A stretch of 5,758 nucleotides of DNA from a bacterium (GTDB taxonomy: Bacteria; Bacteroidota; Ignavibacteria; Kapaibacteriales; UBA2268), in contig JANJUO010000371.1 of assembly GCA_024710535.1 (NCBI GenBank), forward strand, positions 1-5,758, written 5' to 3'. The stretch's first letter is position 1. The number at the start of each line of letters is the position of its first letter. Below, piece after piece: positions 1 to 5,588 of this stretch. The translations under genes and the position numbers were made by a program. The notes below the pieces were generated by a model. The model saw nothing but the letters and a program-made list of their open reading frames with translations, had not been told where the DNA came from and did not search any database.

Positions 1-430
1 GCCGGCATTTTTCTAACACATATCTAATTTCATTACTCGTCTTCCGAATAATTCGATGCTCAATTTCATAACTATCATTGTTATTTTTGATTGAATTAAT
101 ATATGCAGAATTAACAAGCTCGACATCTTCAGGATGAATGAAGCTAAGAAATGCTTCATAAGTAGCCAAAAATTCTTGTGGCTCAACCCCAAAAATACGA
201 TAAACTTCATCGGTCCAAAATAGTTTATTCGAGGTTAAATCCAGAATCCAAGTACCGATATTTGCAATCTTTTGAGTTTCAGATAGCAGATATTTGCTAT
301 TGATTTTATCTGATTGAATAGAATCATCCGATAAAGATGATTGTACAATTCTCTTAAGAGATTCGTATTTAAATTTGAGCTCATCGAGTTCAAACAGAAT
401 CGCTTCCATTGATTTATTTATCTCTTTCAT
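1..430 (-). CDS. PAS-domain sensor protein, N-terminal part (runs off left edge)
   Basis: An open frame runs from 430 to base 1 without a stop, giving 143 residues of a longer protein. Residues 1-50 are charged and probably helical (ILFELDELKFKYESLK at 11-26), like a coiled-coil linker. From about residue 53 the sequence reads as a PAS domain of the PAS_3 type: IANIGTWILDL, FWTDEVYRIFGVEP, then FIHPEDVE at 97-104, and the start of the C-terminal strands (YEIEHRIIRK). Such domains usually sit ahead of a histidine kinase, GGDEF or similar output domain, which lies outside the window, so the output and signal are unknown. An in-frame ATG at 448 would add six residues. I prefer 430 because 28 nt then separate it from the promoter's -7 box, matching the other genes; 448 would leave a leader of only a few nt. 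No Shine-Dalgarno sequence is visible. Confidence 0.8.
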   Translation of the reverse strand, partial: MKEINKSMEAILFELDELKFKYESLKRIVQSSLSDDSIQSDKINSKYLLSETQKIANIGTWILDLTSNKLFWTDEVYRIFGVEPQEFLATYEAFLSFIHPEDVELVNSAYINSIKNNNDSYEIEHRIIRKTSNEIRYVLEKCR

Positions 431-458
431 AGAATTAATTGAAATCATTTTAAAAAAG

Positions 459-489
459 CAAAATTATAATAATAATGTATAAAAACCAA
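459..489 (-). promoter_or_regulatory. Bacteroidota-type promoter of the PAS gene
   Basis: Read on the minus strand, TTG (487-489) is followed by a 20-nt spacer and then TAATTTTG (459-466). This matches the TTG/TAnnTTTG pattern known for Bacteroidota primary sigma factors. Transcription should begin around 452-456. The bases just downstream of the -7 box (GC then six T) are the same as at the hydG promoter. Confidence 0.55.
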
Positions 490-640
490 TGAATATTTTT
501 GTTGTAACTTATTGAAAAGCAATTATTTTTGGAATCAATGATGTTTGTTTGATACAATCCAAGTCTTGAAAATCAAAATTTATAATTATAAGCGAAATTG
601 ATGCCTTGATGTGCACAATTGATGTTTGTTATGTCAGATA

Positions 641-653
641 GCCAAATTTTGGC
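641..653. repeat. Perfect 13-bp palindrome
   Basis: GCCAAA-T-TTTGGC has 6-bp arms around one central base. It lies about 150 bp upstream of the PAS promoter, too far for a simple repressor site there. It could be a protein-binding site or chance; nothing else supports a role. Confidence 0.25.
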
Positions 654-754
654 AGTTTTAGAATTGATTGCGAACATTTATTAAAATAATACAGACTAAT
701 TTTTGACTTTTATTTCAATAAAAATATTGATGTAAAAAAGACCATCATCTTGAT

Positions 755-825
755 CCGAAGTTGAGAAATCCAGTTGTAATGAATTATGATTATAATACTG
801 GATTCCTCTCTGCTTTCGGAATGAC
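755..825. repeat. Small hairpin-forming intergenic repeat, related to the right-end repeat
   Basis: The outer parts are imperfect inverted arms: CCGAAGTTGAGAAATCCAGT at 755-774 against the reverse complement of 797-819, which begins CCGAAAGCAGAGAGGAATCC. An AT-rich centre of about 22 bp separates them. The strings GAGAAATCCAG and AATACTGGATTCC also occur, in the same order and orientation, in the tandem units at 5374-5758. The arms resemble the CGAAATGAC/GAGAAATC-type repeats that I recall from Bacteroidota intergenic regions (from memory, not searched). It looks like a degraded, non-autonomous, MITE-like element. No target-site duplication is evident. Confidence 0.5.
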
Positions 826-833
826 TAAATTCG

Positions 834-892
834 ATTTTCACAAATTCTGTGAAAATTTAAACAAAGAAATATATTCTTATGATAATATATTT
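834..892 (-). terminator. Possible terminator hairpins after the SQR/48-residue ORF unit
   Basis: Two perfect inverted repeats follow the stop codon at 916. AAATATATT (867-875) pairs with 884-892 across an 8-nt loop, and ATTTTCACA (834-842) pairs with 848-856 across a 5-nt loop. On the minus strand the first is followed by a T-rich stretch (CTTTGTTTAAATTTT), but its stem is all A/T and weak. The second stem has some G/C but no clear U-tract. The position fits a transcript end; the sequences are not classic terminators. Confidence 0.3.
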
Positions 893-915
893 AATTTCTA
901 AATTTACCATTGCCT

Positions 916-1062
916 TTAATGTTTTCTGACCATTCTAAGCATTTTCAGATTCAAAACCATAAATCTAAAAAATTGATACAAAAAATTCACCCTCAATTTT
1001 TGAGTAAATTTTGTTGGAACAGGCGGATAATAAGTCTGTTCGTAAGGTTTTCTAACATCCAT
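916..1062 (-). CDS. Small basic protein of 48 residues downstream of SQR, unknown function
   Basis: This short ORF starts at ATG 1060-1062 and ends at TAA 916-918. It begins 33 bp after the SQR stop codon and has GGAG (1071-1074) 8 nt before the ATG, the clearest Shine-Dalgarno sequence in the window. The N-terminal third is rich in Tyr and Pro (YEQTYYPPVPTKFTQ at 7-21). The rest, from about residue 22, is a strongly basic, hydrophobic segment (FLYQFFRFMVLNLKMLRMVR at 27-46) that could form an amphipathic or membrane-lying helix. There are ten Lys/Arg against two acidic residues. I do not recognise the family. From its position it is probably co-transcribed with SQR and could help place or assemble that membrane flavoprotein, but this is inference. 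It could also be a spurious ORF; the binding site, spacing and non-random composition argue against that. Confidence 0.62.
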   Translation of the reverse strand: MDVRKPYEQTYYPPVPTKFTQKLRVNFLYQFFRFMVLNLKMLRMVRKH

Positions 1063-1070
1063 TTTAAATT

Positions 1071-1074
1071 CTCC
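1071..1074 (-). promoter_or_regulatory. Shine-Dalgarno site of the 48-residue ORF
   Basis: GGAG on the minus strand lies 8 nt upstream of the ATG at 1062. The other genes here lack such a site, so it is informative and is the main reason for calling this short ORF and its start. Confidence 0.6.
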
Positions 1075-1095
1075 AAATATATTTTTTAATAATTA

Positions 1096-2553
1096 TTATT
1101 CCGGAACAACTCGCCAAAACGGATTTGCTTTGGCTTTGTAAATAAATGCAAAATGAAGAAAATGCTTAATCCAATGACCAGCCAAACCGATTTCGCCAGA
1201 AGTATATGTCAATGATCTGCCTGTATCAGGATAAGTTTTGAAATCTGGAATTATCGGATACATTGTCATTGATGCGGCTGTACCATTAAATAATCCTGCA
1301 CCTGCGGAGGCAATACATGCCGCTCCCATCTTTGCCATCGAGGCAGTTCTTGTTGGCTTGTCGCTTTTTCCTTTGATCATATCAACCACACTGAATGCCA
1401 CTTCACGAGCCATTACTCCACTTGGCATACCGGTTCTTGGCGGAGTTGGGAAAATTGGCGTTCCGTTTGTGCTAAACATAGGTTTCGAAACAGGATGCGG
1501 AGGCGCAAATGCTATACCAACTGCAAAAATATTATTATATTTTGGTGATTGATATGTTTTGGGCCAATCTTCAGGCGACCATTGCTCATAACTTTTCTTA
1601 CTATAATCAGCATCAACAAGCATAAAACCGCTTGGAGCAAATAGTTCTGAGGTAATATCAGCACCAATTCTATTATATGCCTTCATTCCAACACCCGAAA
1701 ATGGCGGAATCAGCATTGAAAAATCAAATCTATGTTCTTTTTGCTCACCATTCAAAGTTTCATAATGAATAGTATTTTTTTCTACTTCATTAGTATGGGC
1801 GCCAATTATCCAATTTATACTACGTTCTGTATAAAGAGATTCTGTGAAAACACGGCTGTGAGTGATGTATCCACCTCGTTGCAAGTGCATACCGCCAATG
1901 CCAAAATCGCCAAGTTCAGCTTCATTCGAAAGCCACACAATATTTGCCTTATCTCGTACATTATTTTTACGAAGCAGATATTCCACATTGAAAATATATT
2001 CAAAAGCCGCTCCCTGACAAGTGCAATTGCCATGACCAGTACCGATAACTATATCTTTTTTATCGCCTTTTTTCATTTGAGCAATCAATTCGTGCAGAGC
2101 ACTTGATGCAGATTCTGCGTGAGATGCAGTACAAACAGAGTGAGAATTAAATTCAGGACCTAATCCCTTTGTTGCATTGAAATTAAGCTTTGGACCGGTA
2201 GCATTTATGAGATAATCATATTGAACGATGTCTAATTGCCCCATTTTTTCAGGTGAAGTATATTCGATTGTAACATAAGGAACCGCAGATTCGCTATTAC
2301 CTTCCGGGTGAATACTTATGGCTTTCGCCTGATGATAAACAATACCTGTTTTTTTGTAAACAGGGGCAAGCGGGAAAACAACATCCTCCTGCTTCATAAA
2401 TCCTACCCCAACCCAAATATTAGACGGAATCCAGTTCCACTTGCTATTTGGGGTAACAACAATCACCTCATGATTCCTACTTAATTGCTTTCTTGCATGC
2501 AGTGCGGCAGTTTGACCGGCTATACCACCACCAAGGATTAACAGTTTTGCCAT
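1096..2553 (-). CDS. sqr: Sulfide:quinone oxidoreductase-like FAD-dependent oxidoreductase
   Basis: A 485-residue flavoprotein of the sulfide:quinone oxidoreductase (SQR) family. SQR oxidises sulfide to sulfane sulfur or polysulfide and passes electrons through FAD to membrane quinone. LLILGGGIAGQTAALHA at 4-20 is the N-terminal FAD-binding Rossmann motif. YDYLINATGPKL (112-123) and NNIFAVGIAFAPP (340-352) are the second and third FAD-contact regions. All three SQR cysteines have counterparts: Cys141 (VCTASHAES), Cys179 (CQGAAFEY) and Cys413 (GAACIASAG), which favours true SQR over the related NADH dehydrogenase-2. The C-terminal HWIKHFLHFAFIYKAK (460-475) fits the amphipathic membrane-anchoring helix. 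By eye against the Acidithiobacillus protein it is about 50 residues longer, with extra sequence near 320-337 and 353-370. Cys177 makes an unusual CTC with Cys179. It has its own promoter and is followed by the 48-residue ORF. I did not assign an SQR subtype. Confidence 0.85.
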   Translation of the reverse strand: MAKLLILGGGIAGQTAALHARKQLSRNHEVIVVTPNSKWNWIPSNIWVGVGFMKQEDVVFPLAPVYKKTGIVYHQAKAISIHPEGNSESAVPYVTIEYTSPEKMGQLDIVQYDYLINATGPKLNFNATKGLGPEFNSHSVCTASHAESASSALHELIAQMKKGDKKDIVIGTGHGNCTCQGAAFEYIFNVEYLLRKNNVRDKANIVWLSNEAELGDFGIGGMHLQRGGYITHSRVFTESLYTERSINWIIGAHTNEVEKNTIHYETLNGEQKEHRFDFSMLIPPFSGVGMKAYNRIGADITSELFAPSGFMLVDADYSKKSYEQWSPEDWPKTYQSPKYNNIFAVGIAFAPPHPVSKPMFSTNGTPIFPTPPRTGMPSGVMAREVAFSVVDMIKGKSDKPTRTASMAKMGAACIASAGAGLFNGTAASMTMYPIIPDFKTYPDTGRSLTYTSGEIGLAGHWIKHFLHFAFIYKAKANPFWRVVPE

Positions 2554-2583
2554 AATATATTACCCAACAGTAATGTAAAACAA

Positions 2584-2614
2584 CAAACATACGTATAAAT
2601 AGATTAATTTACAA
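2584..2614 (-). promoter_or_regulatory. Bacteroidota-type promoter of the SQR gene
   Basis: On the minus strand, TTG (2612-2614), a 20-nt spacer and TATGTTTG (2584-2591) match the TTG/TAnnTTTG pattern. The -7 box ends 30 nt before the ATG at 2553. It lies in the 108-bp gap after the dihydroorotate dehydrogenase stop, so SQR can be transcribed independently of hydG and that gene. Confidence 0.55.
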
Positions 2615-2661
2615 TTACAATATAATTAATATAATTAAATAAATTGGCTTATAATAATCAA

Positions 2662-3783
2662 TTACCTGAAAATCTGCTTGTACAAATGATGTCCATCATT
2701 AGAGAATGCTTCGAAATATCCGGTAAACCATTGATTTAATTTAATTTCATTATTCAATCCTGCAATTATATCTGAATGATTTTCCACTCCACCAGTTCTA
2801 ATAATATGGAATTCATCTTCGAAAGTTTTTGTTTTAAGATATTTTACTGCTTTAGTGCATAATTTGAGTGAATCCTCTTTCAGAATATTGCCACTCATTC
2901 CTCCGCCAAAAGTATTTGTAAAATAATCGAACAATGCTAAATCTTTAGATTTGATCTGATTTCTTTTTGCTTGATATGCTGTTGAGGTATTTCCGAAATT
3001 AATTCCATTGAATCCCAAATCTATCAATAAATCAATAAGTTTCGGAACCAAATTAATATCTGTATCATTAGAAAATTTCACGATTACAGGTAGATTTCTC
3101 AGTCTGTGGCTTAAATAATTTTTGCTCACATATTCCAATCGTTCAATAAGATGCTTATCAAGCCCACTTGAATCAACTTCGCCATTTGTATGCTTAACAT
3201 TTGGGCAACTTTCGTTTAATTCAATAAAATCAACATTTGCCTTGTCATAAAGTTTGAATCCAAGAACCACTCCCTGAAGATTTTGCAATTCATCATCTCC
3301 ATTATCCGAAGAAATACTTGCTCCAATCGGGCAACCCTTGATTTTATTTATTTTTGCTAATTTATTTGCAATATCTGCATGCCCTGGATTGGGCAAACCC
3401 ATCCAATTTATTGCCGATTTGGATTCTGATAGTGGAACAAATGGATGATGAATTCCATCTTTGATATTGCCAACTCGATGACCAGCTGTGGTTGTGCCGG
3501 ATAAATAAGCACCTGCACCTTGCCTTTGCACCAATTCATATCCATCTCCGGTTTTGAACATTCCAGCAGAATTAAATAGTGGAACATTGAAATCAATATC
3601 CCATAATTTCACATTATAATTACTACTAATCTGTATTGGATTTTTTGGAAAATATTTAGACAAATGATACAAAAATTCTTTTCTTCCATTTGAATAAAGA
3701 TTAATAAATAAATGCGGTGGCAAAAAATGCAGACTCTTTCTTATCGAAGAATCAAATTTTGCAAATTTCTCAATAATTGACAT
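2662..3783 (-). CDS. Dihydroorotate dehydrogenase family protein (divergent)
   Basis: A 373-residue FMN enzyme of the dihydroorotate dehydrogenase family, which oxidises dihydroorotate to orotate in pyrimidine synthesis. Visible blocks, numbered from the ATG at 3783: FNSAGMFKTG (70-79, with Lys77), LSGTTTAGHRVGN (94-106), NWMGLPNPG (126-134), NESCPN (190-195), NFGNTS (262-267), GGGMSGN (293-299), IIRTGG (327-332) and QWFTGYFEAF (351-360). The N-terminal helical extension and the GTTT..GN block resemble membrane-associated class 2 enzymes. The GLPN block and the probable catalytic Cys193, where class 2 has Ser, resemble class 1A. The quinone or other acceptor is therefore unclear. A TTG at 3811-3813 would add ten residues, but it falls inside the -7 box of the promoter, so I chose the ATG. 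No other pyrimidine genes are in view. It could instead act on a related dihydropyrimidine. Confidence 0.8.
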   Translation of the reverse strand: MSIIEKFAKFDSSIRKSLHFLPPHLFINLYSNGRKEFLYHLSKYFPKNPIQISSNYNVKLWDIDFNVPLFNSAGMFKTGDGYELVQRQGAGAYLSGTTTAGHRVGNIKDGIHHPFVPLSESKSAINWMGLPNPGHADIANKLAKINKIKGCPIGASISSDNGDDELQNLQGVVLGFKLYDKANVDFIELNESCPNVKHTNGEVDSSGLDKHLIERLEYVSKNYLSHRLRNLPVIVKFSNDTDINLVPKLIDLLIDLGFNGINFGNTSTAYQAKRNQIKSKDLALFDYFTNTFGGGMSGNILKEDSLKLCTKAVKYLKTKTFEDEFHIIRTGGVENHSDIIAGLNNEIKLNQWFTGYFEAFSNDGHHLYKQIFR

Positions 3784-3810
3784 TTGTTCACTTCTCAAAT
3801 TTACCAAACT

Positions 3811-3841
3811 CAAAAATACAGAATTACATTCTAAATGCCAA
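3811..3841 (-). promoter_or_regulatory. Bacteroidota-type promoter of the dihydroorotate dehydrogenase gene
   Basis: On the minus strand, TTG (3839-3841), a 20-nt spacer and TATTTTTG (3811-3818) begin five bases after the hydG stop. The -7 box ends 27 nt before the ATG at 3783. This argues against the upstream TTG start and against strict dependence on hydG transcription. Confidence 0.55.
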
Positions 3842-3846
3842 TTAAA

Positions 3847-5247
3847 TTAAAAAAATAAATCGCATTCGCCTTCGCTAATTCGTTTATTATATTCCTTAGT
3901 TTTAAGTTGAACTCGCTCATTCGGAATATCTTGCATTTCCTTTTCAATCAATTCAAGCCCTAATTTTCTTGTATCTTCATCAGCATAATGGGTTAAATAT
4001 TCCATTAGTGTAGTAATTCCGTTTGGCTGACAATGTAATTTTATCAAACCCGGCTTTGCCAAATCCATAAAATCCGCCCCAACTCTACCCAAACGATAGC
4101 AAGCAGTGCAAAAAGATGGAATAAATCCCTGCTTAATAACATCTGCAATCACTTCGCCACTACTTCTGCAATCATTCAAACTAAATTGTCCATCCGAAAT
4201 ATCAGTAATCGGATTAAGTGCTTGCTTATAGCCGCCCGGATTAGTTTTTGAGCCGGCAGAAGTTTGTGAAATTCCCAATTTAAATAATTCATTGCGAAGT
4301 TCGGCACTCTCTCTTGTTGAAATTATCATACCTGTATAAGGCACAGCACATCGGATAATTGCCACGATCTTTTTGAAATCTTCATCATTAACAGCATGCG
4401 GAATATTGATTGATGCGGGTGCGTTGCTTGCAGGTTTGATTCGTGGAACAGAAATTGTGTGCGGACCACAACCATATTCTGAATCTAAGTATTGAGCATG
4501 TTTAAGCATAGCAATAACTTCGTAACGATAATCAAACAAGCCAAACAAAGTTCCAATTCCAACATCTTTCATACCGTTTTTGAGTGCTCTATCCATTGTG
4601 CTAAGTCTGAAATCATAATCAGATTTATGCCCAAAAGTATGCATTTTTTTATATGTTTCGCGATGATAAGTTTCCTGAAAAACAGTATAAGTACCAATTT
4701 GTACATTTCTCAAAATTTGGAATTCATCGTCTGTTAAAGGAGCAATTTCAAGGTTAATTCTGCGAATTGAACTGCCTTTTGAATCTTTTGCCGCATAAAT
4801 TGTGTTTATTACATTGATTAAATAATCATTTTTGAAATAATTATTATCTTCACCCATCAACAGCAAAATTCTTTTATGCCCCTGCTCAAGAATTGCAATT
4901 GTTTCTTCGGTAATCTGATCAAGTTCTAATCGAACTCTGTCAAGTGTTTTATTTTCTGCACGAAATCCACAATAAAGGCAATTATTTGAGCAAAAATTAG
5001 ATACGTAAAGCGGTGCAAAAAGAACCAATCTATTACCGTAAATTTCTTTTTTTGCCGAATTTGCAATTTCGAATAATTCATTGATCAATTCTTTATCGTG
5101 CAAATTGAGTAAATATGCAGTATCTTCAAGATTCAAACCTTCAAGTTGCTTGATTTTATCAAAAATTTCGTTGATTTTAACTTTATCTGCATTTGCAGTT
5201 TTATCTATCAAATCAAATATTTCGGTGTCATTTATAAAATTTATCAT
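3847..5247 (-). CDS. hydG: [FeFe]-hydrogenase H-cluster maturase HydG (radical SAM tyrosine lyase)
   Basis: HydG cleaves tyrosine to p-cresol and dehydroglycine and turns the latter into CO and cyanide on a second iron-sulfur cluster. The product is the iron synthon for the H-cluster of [FeFe]-hydrogenase, assembled with HydE and HydF. The 466-residue protein has the radical SAM motif CSNNCLYC (Cys86, Cys90, Cys93). It also has the HydG-specific C-terminal CX2CX22C motif: FCTACYRLGR with Cys380 and Cys383, then Cys406 in HCQPNG. ThiH, the thiamine-pathway tyrosine lyase, lacks this second motif, so HydG is firmly preferred. Length and ends look complete (start ATG at 5247, stop TAA at 3847), and both cluster motifs are intact. 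No Shine-Dalgarno sequence is visible. hydE, hydF and the hydrogenase genes are not in the window; the tandem repeat lies upstream and the dihydroorotate dehydrogenase gene follows. Confidence 0.96.
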   Translation of the reverse strand: MINFINDTEIFDLIDKTANADKVKINEIFDKIKQLEGLNLEDTAYLLNLHDKELINELFEIANSAKKEIYGNRLVLFAPLYVSNFCSNNCLYCGFRAENKTLDRVRLELDQITEETIAILEQGHKRILLLMGEDNNYFKNDYLINVINTIYAAKDSKGSSIRRINLEIAPLTDDEFQILRNVQIGTYTVFQETYHRETYKKMHTFGHKSDYDFRLSTMDRALKNGMKDVGIGTLFGLFDYRYEVIAMLKHAQYLDSEYGCGPHTISVPRIKPASNAPASINIPHAVNDEDFKKIVAIIRCAVPYTGMIISTRESAELRNELFKLGISQTSAGSKTNPGGYKQALNPITDISDGQFSLNDCRSSGEVIADVIKQGFIPSFCTACYRLGRVGADFMDLAKPGLIKLHCQPNGITTLMEYLTHYADEDTRKLGLELIEKEMQDIPNERVQLKTKEYNKRISEGECDLFF

Positions 5248-5279
5248 AATATTATTTTATTTATCAAATTTCAAAAAAG

Positions 5280-5312
5280 CAAAATTAACAAATATTGGGA
5301 AAAGAATAACAA
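5280..5312 (-). promoter_or_regulatory. Probable promoter of hydG
   Basis: On the minus strand, TAATTTTG (5280-5287) fits the TAnnTTTG -7 box and ends 32 nt before the hydG ATG. A TTG at 5310-5312 lies 22 nt upstream, slightly longer than the 20-nt spacer of the other three promoters. The 15 bases at 5273-5287 are identical to those at the PAS promoter (452-466). Confidence 0.45.
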
Positions 5313-5417
5313 AATATCTTTTTTATTTTTCATTTTCTCACAAATTTTGTAATAATCCGACTAAACAAATAAAGTTATTTCGAAGCCGTAGCGAGAAATC
5401 TAGAAACTTGGTACCGC

Positions 5418-5465
5418 CAGTTGTTACAGCTGACGAACAACAAGGTGTCGGTTGTAACAACCGAC
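5418..5465. repeat. Paired palindromes in unit A
   Basis: CAGTTGTTACAGCTG (5418-5432) has 7-base arms with one G/T pair. GTCGGTTGTAACAACCGAC (5447-5465) has perfect 9-base arms around one central base. The two share a GTTGTNACA core and are 14 bp apart. They could be binding sites for a dimeric protein or cruciform/hairpin elements. Confidence 0.6.
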
Positions 5466-5499
5466 AGAACAAATTGATAGAATAAAATACTGGATTCCA

Positions 5500-5576
5500 G
5501 ACATCCGATGTTTTGCTAAAAGTATGATGAATCTGATTTAAGAGTTGTTGCCATTACAAAACAAACATCGGATGTC
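5500..5576. repeat. Perfect 14-bp inverted repeat with 49-bp centre
   Basis: GACATCCGATGTTT (5500-5513) and AAACATCGGATGTC (5563-5576) are exact reverse complements. The first arm recurs in unit B at 5716-5729; the second would lie beyond the window. It could be the ends of a small inserted element within the repeat unit or a long stem. Confidence 0.7.
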
Positions 5577-5588
5577 TTATTGCAGTCC

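Larger units (their letters stand above)
431..915. other. Non-coding region between the 48-residue ORF and the PAS gene
   Basis: This AT-rich stretch of 485 bp has no convincing gene on either strand; the longest frames with a start are 34 to 40 codons, without binding sites. Reading leftwards it holds two AT-rich hairpins just after the 48-residue ORF (834-892), a repeat-like hairpin (755-825), a perfect palindrome GCCAAATTTTGGC (641-653), two copies of TGATGTTTGTT (539-549 and 620-630), and the PAS promoter (459-489). Confidence 0.6.
5374..5588. repeat. Tandem repeat unit A (215 bp)
   Basis: The unit starts at GTTATTTCGAAGCCGTAG and is followed directly by a second copy. Over the 170 bp that can be compared they differ at about 12 positions plus one single-base gap, roughly 92% identity. 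Inside are, in order, a CGAAGCC...GAGAAATC arm, two short palindromes (5418-5432 and 5447-5465), ACTGGATTCC, and a perfect 14-bp inverted repeat (5500-5513 and 5563-5576). No ORF convincingly covers it. It resembles non-coding mobile or structured intergenic repeats. Confidence 0.85.

Noticed and set aside
539..630. Two copies of TGATGTTTGTT as operator sites
   Set aside because: Eleven bases of low-complexity AT-rich sequence 81 bp apart; a similar string also occurs in the right-end repeat, so a regulatory reading has no support.
573..677. Minus-strand 34-codon ORF beginning MFAINSKTAK
   Set aside because: No binding site, very short, no recognisable pattern, and it crosses the GCCAAATTTTGGC palindrome.
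623..685. Plus-strand 20-codon ORF containing MSDSQILAVLELIANIY
   Set aside because: Looks protein-like but is too short to support, and has no upstream signal.
779..901. Plus-strand 40-codon ORF starting in the 755-825 hairpin
   Set aside because: Its first third is the repeat arm, the rest covers two perfect hairpins, and there is no ribosome binding site or promoter; structure explains the sequence better.
5340..5350. ACAAATTTTGT palindrome upstream of the hydG promoter as an operator
   Set aside because: Only 5-bp A/T-rich arms; expected by chance in this composition.
5081..5485. Plus-strand 134-codon ORF opposite the start of hydG
   Set aside because: It is antisense to the conserved hydG N-terminus and then runs into the tandem repeat; a shadow frame.
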